64,000 nt of DNA from UBA4416 sp036676295 (GTDB lineage Bacteria > Bacteroidota > Bacteroidia > B-17B0 > Aurantibacillaceae): NCBI GenBank assembly GCA_036676295.1, contig JAKFDE010000062.1:1-64000 (forward strand). The letters are read 5' to 3'. A program made the translations under genes and the position numbers. Shown piece by piece: positions 9,108 to 18,455 of the stretch (its first letter is position 1; every line of letters starts with the position of its first letter). The notes beneath the pieces were generated by a model that was not told where the DNA came from, ran no database searches, and saw nothing but the letters and a program-made list of their open reading frames with translations.

Positions 9108-9248
9108 AATTTCCTCCTTTTTCTTTAATAAAGGCAAACTTAGTGCCATAATATGACTTAACCATTAAACTAAGGTTATCAAACAGTAAAGCGACCTGTT
9201 TAATGAGTAGGTTTTTCATATATAAGACTGTTTCTAAATAAAATCATA

Positions 9249-9285
9249 AAAAAAGCCCGCTATTATGAAAATAGCAGGCTTTTTA
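9249..9285 (-). terminator. terminator after trxA
   Basis: On the minus strand AAAAGCCtGCTATT-ttca-TAATAGCgGGC is followed by seven T residues, 16 bp after the trxA stop. Confidence 0.85.
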
Positions 9286-9300
9286 AAAGTTCAGGGTAGA

Positions 9301-9618
9301 TTACATATGAGAATCTAATTTACCTGACAATACATTTTTAGCAGCAACACCCACATGTTTTTCAACTACTTCACCGTTTTTGAAAAATAATAAAGTAGGT
9401 ATATTTCTGATTCCGTATTTAGCCGAAATTCCTGAGTTGTTATCTACGTTTACTTTACCAATTACAGCTTTTCCTTCGTATTCTTTTGATAATTCTTCTA
9501 CTACCGGCCCAACCATACGGCATGGCCCACACCATTCTGCCCAAAAGTCAACTAATACCGGTTTGTCTGATTTTAATACTAATTCTTCAAAATTAGCGTC
9601 TGTGATTTCTAGTGCCAT
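9301..9618 (-). CDS. trxA: thioredoxin
   Basis: This is a 105-residue cytoplasmic thioredoxin. The active site WAEWCGPCRM has Cys30 and Cys33, the buried Asp23 is present in VDFWAEWC, and the cis-proline segment reads RNIPTLLFF. It is the general disulfide reductant fed by thioredoxin reductase, which is not in this window. Length is normal. The gene is divergent from the CCC-motif membrane protein gene across a 218-bp AT-rich spacer, in which I could not fix the promoters. Confidence 0.95.
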   Translation of the reverse strand: MALEITDANFEELVLKSDKPVLVDFWAEWCGPCRMVGPVVEELSKEYEGKAVIGKVNVDNNSGISAKYGIRNIPTLLFFKNGEVVEKHVGVAAKNVLSGKLDSHM

Positions 9619-9836
9619 TTTATTTTGTTTTAAAGGTTATGTTACTTAATGATTTTCAAATTTAAACTTGTTACCCTATTTAATCAAACTTTAAACCAAA
9701 TAGTTTTCCATGCCTTTTTGACATAATTAAAGACATTTGCTTCATTAAATCAATAGAATTAACGAATTCTTATTTTATTCTAACAAATTAACTTATAGCT
9801 CGAAAAAGTTTTTATATTAGCTAAAAAAATAAACTT

Positions 9837-10232
9837 ATGGAAGAAACAAACTTATCTAATCAAGGTTCACAACAACAAGGACAAAACATTAATCAACAAT
9901 TTGGTAATCAATTCGGACAAATTCCGGTTCCTAACTCTGCTGCTGTATTAGTTTTAGGTATTTTATCTATTGTATTATGCGTATGCGCAGGTATCGTAGG
10001 ATTAGTATGTGGTATTATTGCTTTAGTATTAGCAAATAAAGCTATGGCTGTTTACAAAATTAACCCAAATAGCTTTACGACTTCTTCATACAACAATTTA
10101 AAAGCAGGAAAAGTTTGTGCTATCATTGGCACGATCTTATCTTCTTTATATTTCATTTACTACATTATCATTTTAGTAGTTGTTGGTGCTACAGCAAGCT
10201 CAATGCCTTGGGATCAATTAATGAAACACTAA
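9837..10232 (+). CDS. CCC-motif / DUF4190-like membrane protein
   Basis: This 131-residue protein has a Gln/Asn-rich cytoplasmic N-terminus (1-35) and two hydrophobic hairpins (about 38-66 and 85-120). The ILSIVLCVCAGIVGLVCGIIALVLANKAM block is the hallmark of the small family annotated in Bacteroidota as CCC-motif membrane proteins; here the cysteine cluster reads CVC. Function unknown. It neighbours a DUF2752 gene, as these families commonly do, although a hairpin terminator separates the two. Confidence 0.75.
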   Translation: MEETNLSNQGSQQQGQNINQQFGNQFGQIPVPNSAAVLVLGILSIVLCVCAGIVGLVCGIIALVLANKAMAVYKINPNSFTTSSYNNLKAGKVCAIIGTILSSLYFIYYIIILVVVGATASSMPWDQLMKH

Positions 10233-10251
10233 TTATAAAACACAACAAACA

Positions 10252-10286
10252 AAAATGCCTTTGATGTTCTCAAAGGCATTTTTTAT
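10252..10286 (+). terminator. intrinsic terminator between the CCC-motif and DUF2752 genes
   Basis: AAAATGCCTTTG-atgttc-TCAAAGGCATTTTTT hairpin with T run. It lies immediately ahead of the DUF2752 start codon (10296), so the next gene either depends on read-through or has a promoter buried here. Confidence 0.8.
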
Positions 10287-10295
10287 TTTTAAATT

Positions 10296-10592
10296 ATGGT
10301 TAATTGGTTAGAACAACATTTGTTTACCTGTTTTTTCAAATCGCATTTTGGTATGGAATGCCCCGGTTGTGGCATGCAAAGAGCCCTAATCGCTTTATTA
10401 AAAGGTGATCTCACAGATTCCTTAAAATATCATGCTGCGTTAATTCCCTTTATTTTAACCATTGTTGCCTTATTAATTCAATTAATTATCAAGCATCATT
10501 TAGGAGGAAAAGTAGTGATGTGGTTATTTATTTTAACCTCATCCATTACTTTTATACAGTTTATAGTGCGGCAAATAATTTTGTTCAGTTGA
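10296..10592 (+). CDS. DUF2752 family small membrane protein
   Basis: The 98-residue protein carries the DUF2752 signature ECPGCGMQRALIALLKGD (about residues 25-42) with two cysteines, followed by two transmembrane helices (about 47-67 and 75-97). The family is uncharacterised; the CPGCG motif could bind metal or be redox active, which is inference. It ends one base before the stop codon of the convergent T9SS protein gene. Confidence 0.8.
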   Translation: MVNWLEQHLFTCFFKSHFGMECPGCGMQRALIALLKGDLTDSLKYHAALIPFILTIVALLIQLIIKHHLGGKVVMWLFILTSSITFIQFIVRQIILFS

Positions 10593-10593
10593 A

Positions 10594-13500
10594 CTAATTC
10601 ACCAATAATTTTATCGTCTTCATAGTAGCTTCTCCGTTAATATTCAAGAAGTAAACACCCGGCGTATAATTTCTTAGATCGAGCGGCACATTAATTTTTG
10701 AAGTTTTAGAACTACCTAAATCCATTACTAACTTACCGATTGCATCATGTAATTTAATATTTATTAATTCGTCCTGTTCTAAATCAGTTTGTATAACATA
10801 TTCATTGTTTGACAATGTTAGCAATTGCCAATTATTCGTATGTACCTGTTCCTGAACACCAGACACAACATTCGTCACCACTAAAGAACCATAAGTTGTA
10901 TCTATACAACCGGAATTACTAGTAGTAATTAATGTGATGGTATAAGTGCCAATAGTTGTATAATTATAGTTAGGCGACACATCAGATGAAAAACCTATGC
11001 CATCACCAAAAGTCCAGCTATAACTTGAACTATTGGTAGATGTATTATCGAATACAACTAAACCTCCTGTAGACAGATCAACCGTATCCTGATTGGTAAA
11101 ACTTGCTACCGGCAGCTCGATTGTATTAACAAAATATTGCGAATCATTGTTATCACACATACCAACAGTGTTTACTTCTAAAGAATAATCGCCGCCAGAT
11201 AAATTTTCCAATGTATCAGCGGTAGATTTATTTAAACTGGTTTTAACAACTGTATTCAATGCATCTTTCCAATAATAATTCCAAGGCCCTGCATTAGTTC
11301 CTTGTGCAATAATTTTACCTGCCTGAGGAGACAAACATGAAGGTTGATTTATAGAACTGCTAATGGTTAAAGGATTCAAGGTAATATTCAAATCGAAACG
11401 TGAAACCGTAGTTGTATCTGATAAATAGAATACATAATTATTAGTTCTCAGATCTGTTGTTGTATTTGAATAACGATCAAATAAATTAATACAAGCTCCT
11501 TTTGGAAAGGAACTGAAATTATCTAAACTAATGGTATATGTTCCTGCATAACCCGTAGTAGTTGTTAATGGCATAGAAAAATTTGATACAATTGGGGCAA
11601 CGCCATTTACCTGAAATTGATTCACAACATTATCTAAAGCAATAATTGGTGCTGAAGGATCCTGACCTCTTAATTTTAAAGCATCATACTCTTCATCAAA
11701 AGTAGTATTAGCACCATTCTGTAAATACAATACTGTTTCATCATGAAATGAACTTTGACCATCTAAATAAATTCTCAGTAAAGGATTAGAAGATGCAACT
11801 TGTGTAGTAGAACTCGATTTTAAAAATGTAGGGTTACCTGCAACTTTAATTGATTCAGTAGCATTTAAAGCTGTAGCTCCGGTTGTGTGCACATAAAATG
11901 CTTGGCCCATTGGAATGTTATCGCCAATTCCGCCAGATGCTGCCGATGGGCTACTGATACCGTTTACGTATGCAGCATGTCCGCCGGTTCCGCCATTTAA
12001 ATCGGCATTGTAAGTATAAATAGCATTATCAATACCGGTAGTTGCTCCTTTCAATAAACTCCATTTAATAGGAGATGGATAAGGATTATGAATTAAGTTC
12101 CAACCATCATTTGCAGGAACTCCTGTACTTGTTCTGCTTAAAGGAATAGTATTGTTGAATTTTCTAACTGTACCCGTTACATCTAAAGTAATGCCGGTAG
12201 TTGTTACAGAATTTGTTCCCAGATACACCCAGTAGCCTTTATTTGGCGTAATTGGATCTGTGATGCTGCTTAAAGGAATATAGGATGCTGCATCATCAAA
12301 CAACCCAACTTTTGTTTCATCATAAGTATAAATTGATAAAAAACCTGCCGCACTTCCATCAGGGCATGTTGGGCAACTAATTGGAATATCATCATCCCAA
12401 TCTTGTAATGTTAAACCGGAAGATATAGGCGTACCTAATAGTGCCCATCCGGTATAACCACCAGGAGCGAAACGTTGTACGGTAACGTTTCCTGTAATAT
12501 CAGCCCCTACAGCAATTTGTGCTATTCTTGCTGTATTTGAAGCAGTAGACACCATTGTAAATATATTACCATTAGTATTAAAAGTGCCGCTGTTAAGTGT
12601 TAAGGTATTAATTAAGTTTTCAGCGTTAGTAATTATTGCTCCAGCACTGTTAGTTAAGGTTAGATCATAAAAATCTGTGATTGATGTGCCTCCTATTGTT
12701 TGAGCAGTTGTTCCGTTTAAAAATACCAACCCACTTCGTGAGTTAAAAGTTCCACTATTTGTAAAATTTCCTTTAACAGTAATTTGATTATTGGTAGTAT
12801 TCACATCCAAATTAGAACCTGCATTAATGATAACATTACTAGCTGTGATAGCGCTTAATAAGGTTTTTGCTCCTGATCCTGTAAACGTTACATTATTAAA
12901 AATTTCGCCGCTTGTTTTTTGAATGGTTTGTGAAGTTGTAGAACTAAATGTCACTAAAGAAGTTCTTGGAGTAAACAATCCTGTGTTGAACCAATTACCA
13001 CCAACGGTTAAACTAAAATTACTTGTTGTTACATCAAGTGTACTTGTGGTAATTGTTAGATTACCTTTAACATTTGTATTAGCTGTTAATGTTTTTGTCC
13101 CCGAAGTTGAAATCGTTAAATGATGATAGCTTCCATCTGTAGGTATACGTATAGCTTGTGCTCCAGCCATAGCATAATTAACTGTATTAGCAGAAGCAGA
13201 GGCGTTAAAATTTGTAACCGTAAAATTGGCAGACTGGTTTTTTAAATTTAACACGCCACTTGCACCTTGTGTCCATGTACCATTACCGGTTAAACTCGTC
13301 AACATTGTAACAGTAGCATTATTAGTATAAGTACCGGTGCATTTGATATCATCAAAGGTCATTTGAGCTGTTCCGGAAATGGTTTTGTTTGCCCCTGCTA
13401 GTGTATAAACTCCTAAATTTGCATTAATAGTTCCATCCACTTGTACATTACCATTAATGGTCCATTTTTCTGCAACTACGCAATTAAATAAACCGGTAGA

Positions 13501-14397
13501 TGTTATTAATAAATCGTTAATAATTTTAGTACCAAAAGTACTGCTGGCAACTAAAGTGGCTGTAATGACCGTTGAATTAGTAACAACAACTTTTGCATTT
13601 CCCATATCATTAGAGCCGCTTGATATTAATAAATTACCAGCAATATTATATGTAGGTTTTCCTGAACCCGAAATTGCCCCACCCAACATGGTAAAGTTTC
13701 CCGAAACATCATAGGTTTCATTCTTTGTATTAATAATGTTTCCACCTGAGTTTATCACTACATTATTTAATGTATTTGCTCCACCAATTGCGTCATCAGT
13801 TAAAGAGCCCGAAATATAAAGTGTACCCGAACATGTAAAATTATTTCCTCCAACAGCAAATGCTCCACTAACAATATTTGCGTCAGAATTAATGATGACA
13901 GAAGCAGCAGTTGATACAGTGCGTGTTGAAGCGTTAATATTTAATTTATTATAGGTAGTAACAAATGAAGGTAAAGTTGAATTAGCAGTAGTTACATTCC
14001 AATTGATCGTGCCTGTACCTGCTGTAAACGTCATGCCAAATGCTCCTGCAGTCCACGATGAGCGTATTTGTAAACATCCTCCATTCGTCATGTTGATCGT
14101 GTATCTTGCAAAAGTACTACAAGAAATACTACTTACGTTTAATGTATTTGTTCCTGTAGCCCAGCTTAACGTAGCTGTAGTAACAGTAGAAAGTCTTAAT
14201 GTACCATACACTAAATTAGATGCCGAATTGTCAAAAACACAAGCACCATTAATCACTAAATTATCTCCGGTGGTCGGCAAGGTCCCTAAATTCCATTTTG
14301 AGGGGTCACTAAAATTGCCGGGACCGGTAAATGTTTTTGTAGCAGAAAACATTTGAAAACCAAACAACACTAAAATAAATAAATAAATTATTCTCAT
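10594..14397 (-). CDS. large T9SS-secreted surface protein with PKD domain
   Basis: This 1267-residue protein has a signal peptide (residues 1-19). A long Thr/Ser/Asn-rich region of repeated beta-helix-like turns follows (about 20-640), opening with the TGPGNFSDPSKWNLG motif common in Bacteroidota surface proteins. Next come a beta-sandwich region, one PKD domain (about 1110-1190, SYSWTFGDG), and a C-terminal type A sorting domain (about 1190-1267, ending GVYFLNINGEATMKTIKLLVN). The sorting domain directs export through the type IX system and attachment to the surface. It is likely an adhesin or envelope component; no enzyme motif is visible. Transcribed alone from an AT-rich upstream region. 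Confidence 0.88.
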   Translation of the reverse strand: MRIIYLFILVLFGFQMFSATKTFTGPGNFSDPSKWNLGTLPTTGDNLVINGACVFDNSASNLVYGTLRLSTVTTATLSWATGTNTLNVSSISCSTFARYTINMTNGGCLQIRSSWTAGAFGMTFTAGTGTINWNVTTANSTLPSFVTTYNKLNINASTRTVSTAASVIINSDANIVSGAFAVGGNNFTCSGTLYISGSLTDDAIGGANTLNNVVINSGGNIINTKNETYDVSGNFTMLGGAISGSGKPTYNIAGNLLISSGSNDMGNAKVVVTNSTVITATLVASSTFGTKIINDLLITSTGLFNCVVAEKWTINGNVQVDGTINANLGVYTLAGANKTISGTAQMTFDDIKCTGTYTNNATVTMLTSLTGNGTWTQGASGVLNLKNQSANFTVTNFNASASANTVNYAMAGAQAIRIPTDGSYHHLTISTSGTKTLTANTNVKGNLTITTSTLDVTTSNFSLTVGGNWFNTGLFTPRTSLVTFSSTTSQTIQKTSGEIFNNVTFTGSGAKTLLSAITASNVIINAGSNLDVNTTNNQITVKGNFTNSGTFNSRSGLVFLNGTTAQTIGGTSITDFYDLTLTNSAGAIITNAENLINTLTLNSGTFNTNGNIFTMVSTASNTARIAQIAVGADITGNVTVQRFAPGGYTGWALLGTPISSGLTLQDWDDDIPISCPTCPDGSAAGFLSIYTYDETKVGLFDDAASYIPLSSITDPITPNKGYWVYLGTNSVTTTGITLDVTGTVRKFNNTIPLSRTSTGVPANDGWNLIHNPYPSPIKWSLLKGATTGIDNAIYTYNADLNGGTGGHAAYVNGISSPSAASGGIGDNIPMGQAFYVHTTGATALNATESIKVAGNPTFLKSSSTTQVASSNPLLRIYLDGQSSFHDETVLYLQNGANTTFDEEYDALKLRGQDPSAPIIALDNVVNQFQVNGVAPIVSNFSMPLTTTTGYAGTYTISLDNFSSFPKGACINLFDRYSNTTTDLRTNNYVFYLSDTTTVSRFDLNITLNPLTISSSINQPSCLSPQAGKIIAQGTNAGPWNYYWKDALNTVVKTSLNKSTADTLENLSGGDYSLEVNTVGMCDNNDSQYFVNTIELPVASFTNQDTVDLSTGGLVVFDNTSTNSSSYSWTFGDGIGFSSDVSPNYNYTTIGTYTITLITTSNSGCIDTTYGSLVVTNVVSGVQEQVHTNNWQLLTLSNNEYVIQTDLEQDELINIKLHDAIGKLVMDLGSSKTSKINVPLDLRNYTPGVYFLNINGEATMKTIKLLVN

Positions 14398-14801
14398 TTC
14401 TAACTATTAACCTTATGATTTATATAAAACACATCTTGTATATACTATCAATTTTTAAGCTCCTTTCAGAATAATAAAAAAATCGATTAAGTAAAAATAC
14501 TTACTTATGTAAGATTTTTTACTTAATAGTAAACATTTAACATTTCGAGTCAACTAAAAAATTTAGGAAATACGGTGCTTTTAAGGATACTTTTCCAAAA
14601 AGTCAATAAAATTTACGTTGAATCTTACATATACATCGATAAGATCCAAATTAACAATTTTATCATTAAACGGGGCTATAATCTGATTTTAGACAAAATC
14701 TATCCGATTATAAAACGCTGCCTCAGATTTTTATGGCCAAAAAAAGCACTAATTAGGTGTCTTTATTTTATTGATTTTAAAATCAACGTTGAAAAACTTA
14801 A
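14398..14801. other. 404-bp AT-rich intergenic region
   Basis: This stretch separates the T9SS protein from the flippase gene, both on the minus strand. It holds the large palindrome at 14486-14527 and must hold the promoter of the T9SS gene, which I could not assign. A plus-strand open frame (14575-14916) runs through it and into the flippase gene antisense, but its composition (Ile/Lys/Asn/Phe) is what random AT-rich DNA gives. No RNA gene is seen. Confidence 0.5.
14486..14527. repeat. 19-bp AT-rich imperfect palindrome with 4-nt loop
   Basis: The left arm ATTAAGTAAAAATACTTAC (14486-14504), TTAT loop and right arm (14509-14527) pair with only two mismatches. The palindrome lies about 90 bp upstream of the T9SS protein start and 275 bp downstream of the flippase stop. 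It could be an operator, a leader hairpin or a late terminator. Confidence 0.6.
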
Positions 14802-16040
14802 TTATGAAATACTCTTTAAGATTTTAAAATCTCCTTTTAATTTAAAGAGAGAAAAAAAGGAAAGTTTATTTTCTTTCATAAATAGCACTACCAAAATAAC
14901 GGACGCTACAAAATAAGATAAGCACGCGGCATAACAAGCCCCTAATAATTGAAAATTTTTGACCAAAAAATAACTCGACACAATAGTTGTAAATAACCCG
15001 GAAAAATTAGCAATAGCAATTAAGCGTTGTTTGCCTAACCCTGAAAAATAATGGCTAATGATCGTTGAAAAACTAATGAACAATACTCCAGGTGAAAGAC
15101 TTAACATAACAGTTTTGGTTGACGTAAAATCTTTCCCTAATAAATAAGTAAAAAAGTCGCTTGGAATGATCAATAAAACCATGACGCAACCTAAACTTAA
15201 TAAAAAACACAGTTTAGAAAGCAAAAACGTTATTCGCACATTTTTACTTTCATCTTTTTTATTGGCAATATAAGTTAATATGATAGGCGCCACGCTACTG
15301 CTAATAATCAATACAGACTCGATCAATGAAGTGGCACTTGAATAAACACCCACTAAAACGGTATTTCCAAGTAAATAAAAATTATAACGATTACTCAGCA
15401 TGTGCGATAAATTGGCCAGCTGATTATAAAACCCATTTTTAATGATCATTCCAGAATCAAAATTTGGCAGCAAATATTCAAGACGTTTAAATATCGAGAT
15501 GACTTCTAAACTTGAGAGCATAATTGAACTTAAAAACGATATATACAAGGCAATGATATAGCTATCCACTGTTTTAAGATCAAAATAAAAGATCTCTATC
15601 ATTAAGACAAACAATAGTAATGCAGGCTGAAAGAAATTTAAAAAATTATACATTTTAATTCTTTCTTTAGCCAAAATAATAACCCCGTGAAAAGAATGAA
15701 GTATAATGATCAATGATAGAAACGTCACATGGATCCATTGTTCTCTTATGCCAATTTTGAAAACAAAAAACATAACGCTTAATATGATTGAGCAAAATAG
15801 GGTCCAAACAAAACCTGTTTGATAGATTTTTTTTAATGAAAAATTTGGGATAAAGTACACTAAAGCATAACCGGTATAAATTTCATTAACGGCTTGAATA
15901 ATGGCAATGTTCAATACTAATAAACTCACCTGCCCTCTCACATCACCTCCTAATTGCTTAGACGAAATTAAAAGTATAGCCAAGTTTACCAAAGCCACAA
16001 AGCCTTTGGTAAATAAAGTAGCTATAATTTTTTTAAGCAT
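14802..16040 (-). CDS. polysaccharide flippase (Wzx/MOP superfamily)
   Basis: This 412-residue polytopic membrane protein has about 12 predicted helices. Its N-terminus (LFTKGFVALVNLAILLISSKQLGGDVRGQVSL) is typical of Wzx-type flippases, with the short Arg/Gly motif after the first helix. The family moves lipid-linked glycans across the inner membrane. It is the last gene of the glycan operon; its ATG overlaps the stop of the GT4 gene by one base (TAATG). The glycan cannot be identified from sequence. Confidence 0.85.
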   Translation of the reverse strand: MLKKIIATLFTKGFVALVNLAILLISSKQLGGDVRGQVSLLVLNIAIIQAVNEIYTGYALVYFIPNFSLKKIYQTGFVWTLFCSIILSVMFFVFKIGIREQWIHVTFLSLIIILHSFHGVIILAKERIKMYNFLNFFQPALLLFVLMIEIFYFDLKTVDSYIIALYISFLSSIMLSSLEVISIFKRLEYLLPNFDSGMIIKNGFYNQLANLSHMLSNRYNFYLLGNTVLVGVYSSATSLIESVLIISSSVAPIILTYIANKKDESKNVRITFLLSKLCFLLSLGCVMVLLIIPSDFFTYLLGKDFTSTKTVMLSLSPGVLFISFSTIISHYFSGLGKQRLIAIANFSGLFTTIVSSYFLVKNFQLLGACYAACLSYFVASVILVVLFMKENKLSFFSLFKLKGDFKILKSIS

Positions 16041-17212
16041 TAATTTGAATATTTATAATAAAGTTGAGTGATTGAATTACAAACCGATGTAGCACTATAT
16101 TGATCGGCAATATACTGATGCATTTCATTCGGAGTAGTAAAATCTGTTCTTTTAAATTTAATAAGGTTTTCTGCGCATTCGTCTGCTATGTTATTTTTTA
16201 AAACAATTCCCATATTTGGCTGCACCATGTTTTTGGTTTCGCCAACATTTGTTGTAATGACAGGTAACCCACAAGCCATTGCTTCTAATAAAACCACAGG
16301 CATGCCTTCAAAATGACTCATCAATAAAAACACATCGCTTTGATTCATATAAGTAGCAATTTCATCAGCTGTTTTATAGCCTGCAAAAACAATGTGTTTA
16401 TGTAATTGATTATGGTGTACCAAATTTTTATGCATAATTATTTCTTGCTTATTCTCTCCTATGATCGTTAAAGAAAATTTAATATTTTTCTCAAATAAAT
16501 GCTTGGCTACTTCAATAATACCGGAAATATTTTTTTCTCTTTCTACTAAGGACGATACATGAACTATTTTCAAAACACCATCATCGGTTTTTAAACCCGG
16601 CATAGGTTTAAAGATAGCAGTATCTACTACATTGTTGATCAATTCGAAATTATTGTTCAGCCGATGTGATCGCATCGCGACTTTCAACTTATCAGAAATA
16701 ACAAACACTACTTTTGCTTTTTGAACGATTTTTTGTGTGATACGTTTTAAATAAAATCCTTTGTAATTACCATCTTCCGGATAATATCCACTCCAATGTT
16801 CAGTAATAAATAATTTTGCTTTAGGATATTTTTTTAAAGCATATAACGCCGGAATAGCCGCCGGAAAAACAGTATTAACATGAATGATGTCAAATTGCTT
16901 TTCTTTTGGAAGAGCATTGATCAAGTCTTTGTATTCTTTTTTAAACTTTCTTAATTTCAAAAAGCTACTTAAAATAGAAGTATTTGAATTGACTTTTGGA
17001 TAAAACACACAACGTTCCGTAAAATTTCCATCATCAACATTGGCGTAAGTTTTTTCTTCGGTATTAGAAACTGATTTTACGAACAGCACTGTAACCTTAT
17101 GTTTTTGAGCTAAAGCCTGTGCATGACGTTTAATAAAGATTCCATTACTCTGACTTTCCGGATTGGGATACCAGGAACATAGAAATAAAATATGCAATTG
17201 TTTGTCGGGCAT
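16040..17212 (-). CDS. GT4-family glycosyltransferase
   Basis: This is a 390-residue cytoplasmic GT-B enzyme. The N-terminus (HILFLCSWYPNPESQSNGIFIKRHAQAL, residues 6-33) is the usual Gly-loop acceptor half. The donor half carries the retaining E-x7-E signature in FEGMPVVLLEAMACGLPVI (about 305-323). It likely adds a sugar to a lipid-linked glycan exported by the flippase that follows. Translationally coupled to that gene by TAATG. The donor nucleotide sugar is unknown. Confidence 0.9.
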   Translation of the reverse strand: MPDKQLHILFLCSWYPNPESQSNGIFIKRHAQALAQKHKVTVLFVKSVSNTEEKTYANVDDGNFTERCVFYPKVNSNTSILSSFLKLRKFKKEYKDLINALPKEKQFDIIHVNTVFPAAIPALYALKKYPKAKLFITEHWSGYYPEDGNYKGFYLKRITQKIVQKAKVVFVISDKLKVAMRSHRLNNNFELINNVVDTAIFKPMPGLKTDDGVLKIVHVSSLVEREKNISGIIEVAKHLFEKNIKFSLTIIGENKQEIIMHKNLVHHNQLHKHIVFAGYKTADEIATYMNQSDVFLLMSHFEGMPVVLLEAMACGLPVITTNVGETKNMVQPNMGIVLKNNIADECAENLIKFKRTDFTTPNEMHQYIADQYSATSVCNSITQLYYKYSN

Positions 17213-17223
17213 TATTACATCAA

Positions 17224-17658
17224 TTATTTCAGTTCTTTAATCATTAAATAATGCTGGATAATATCCCATAGGATAAACGACTTTTCTTTGATCGCATAGC
17301 CACAATTTTTGTAGAACAAAAGGGCATTATCTCTTGCTTGTAACTCAATAGTATGCATTTTATTGTTCAAAGCCTCCTCTTCTAATTTAGCCAGGATCAA
17401 TTTGCCTAAGCCCTTACCCTGATAATTTGCCTGAACTGCCATAAAACGTATTTGTCCAATTCCTGAACCATTATCCTGCAAACGGCCGCAAGCAATTATT
17501 TCACCATCTTTTTCAATGTAAGCATTTATAGAGGCATTTTCCAAGTCGTCTGTAGCTGTTTCCTTAGGCTTATCCCAAGGCTTACGCAATATATCATAAC
17601 GCAGATCTATAATGCGATCAATCGTAGCTTTATCTTTAGCGATTTGGACTTTAAACAT
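17224..17658 (-). CDS. GNAT family N-acetyltransferase
   Basis: This is a 144-residue GNAT domain. The acetyl-CoA binding motif is GQIRFMAVQANYQGKGLGKLILAKLEEEA (about residues 70-98), followed by the C-terminal LQARDNALLFYKNCGYAI. Start chosen at the ATG of MFKVQIAKDK (17658); a longer frame reaches only to a TTG at 17673. The substrate is unknown. It is 11 bp upstream of the GT4 gene on the same strand, so it may modify a sugar precursor, but the association could be incidental. Confidence 0.85.
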   Translation of the reverse strand: MFKVQIAKDKATIDRIIDLRYDILRKPWDKPKETATDDLENASINAYIEKDGEIIACGRLQDNGSGIGQIRFMAVQANYQGKGLGKLILAKLEEEALNNKMHTIELQARDNALLFYKNCGYAIKEKSFILWDIIQHYLMIKELK

Positions 17659-17682
17659 AATTCTTAATTTCAAATGTAACTT

Positions 17683-17883
17683 TTAATCGTTATCTTCTAA
17701 AATAAAAATTTCCTCTACAAATTTATTAAAGACTTTAGCAATCTTAAGCGCTAAAACCGTGGATGGCACATATTTATTAGCCTCCATAGCATTAATGGTT
17801 TGTCGGCTTACCGATATTTTATTAGCCAGCTCCTCTTGAGTTAAATTATTGATAGCCCTTTGAACTTTAAGGTTATTTTTCAT
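17683..17883 (-). CDS. XRE-family transcriptional regulator
   Basis: This 66-residue protein is a single Cro/CI helix-turn-helix: VQRAINNLTQEELANKISVSRQTINAMEANKYVPS, then ALKIAKVFNKFVEEIF. Start chosen at ATG 17883 (MKNNLKV); the frame could begin only at a TTG three codons earlier. Its start overlaps the 3' end of the upstream membrane protein gene by 11 bp. Such membrane protein-XRE pairs are common in Bacteroidota and presumably autoregulate; a perfect palindrome lies on the promoter at 18377-18394. Confidence 0.88.
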   Translation of the reverse strand: MKNNLKVQRAINNLTQEELANKISVSRQTINAMEANKYVPSTVLALKIAKVFNKFVEEIFILEDND

Positions 17884-18346
17884 CAGACACAATTTTAGAA
17901 TTTTTATACAATATATAATTGAATCGTATAATAAATATGATCAACACCGTAAACATATTATATACCATCACACTATAAAACGAAATGCCATAAACGAACA
18001 AAAACGCCATAAACAATAAAGCATAATTGACAAAAACTGCCCAAAGCAACGAGTTCAATCTTAAAGACGCTATAAATTCATCCTCTTTCTTTTCTTTCGT
18101 AAAAGCTACCAATACCGCTCCCACAATAAACAATAAGCCTACAAGCTCATTAGTGATATTATCATCGATGAAACTAAAAGAAGAGCTTTCGCCAAAATTA
18201 TTATTAAGTATGGCAAATACCTTTACATTTAACCAGCTTATTTCATACTCATTAACACTTAGTATTAAACCTGCAATTGTAGCCGGCACTAAAATAATCC
18301 AACCTAGTTTTTTAAACCTGTTTGGCAATAACATTGTTGCTTTCAT
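17873..18346 (-). CDS. four-helix membrane protein paired with an XRE regulator
   Basis: This 157-residue protein has four predicted transmembrane helices (about 13-30, 66-82, 97-118, 124-145) and a basic N-terminus. I do not recognise a catalytic motif. It overlaps the XRE gene, an arrangement seen for small membrane proteins that may modulate the regulator's activity at the membrane; that role is inference. First gene of a five-gene minus-strand run reaching the flippase. Confidence 0.75.
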   Translation of the reverse strand: MKATMLLPNRFKKLGWIILVPATIAGLILSVNEYEISWLNVKVFAILNNNFGESSSFSFIDDNITNELVGLLFIVGAVLVAFTKEKKEDEFIASLRLNSLLWAVFVNYALLFMAFLFVYGISFYSVMVYNMFTVLIIFIIRFNYILYKNSKIVSDEK

Positions 18347-18372
18347 AATTATGATGTTTTATATATTTAAAA

Positions 18373-18403
18373 CAAATGTAAAGTATGTTTTACATATTGA
18401 CAA
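18373..18403 (-). promoter_or_regulatory. promoter with overlapping palindromic operator
   Basis: On the minus strand TACATTTG (complement of 18373-18380) is a consensus -7 box with a TTG at 18401-18403 as the -33 element. A perfect inverted repeat TGTAAA-N6-TTTACA (18377-18394) overlaps the -7 box. It is a good candidate for the binding site of the XRE regulator encoded by the second gene of this operon. Confidence 0.55.
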
Positions 18404-18455
18404 GTTTAATTTACAAAAAGTAAAATAAATACATCTTTTTAACAAATTATATAAC

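Noticed and set aside
9037..9219. 60-codon minus-strand frame upstream of the small protein at 8910-9107
   Set aside because: It overlaps the gene with the strong Shine-Dalgarno in another frame, and its second half looks like out-of-frame translation.
14575..14916. 113-codon plus-strand open frame between the T9SS protein and the flippase gene
   Set aside because: Half of it is antisense to the flippase gene. Its product is dominated by Ile, Lys, Asn, Phe and Leu, as random AT-rich DNA gives, and it has no promoter or motif.
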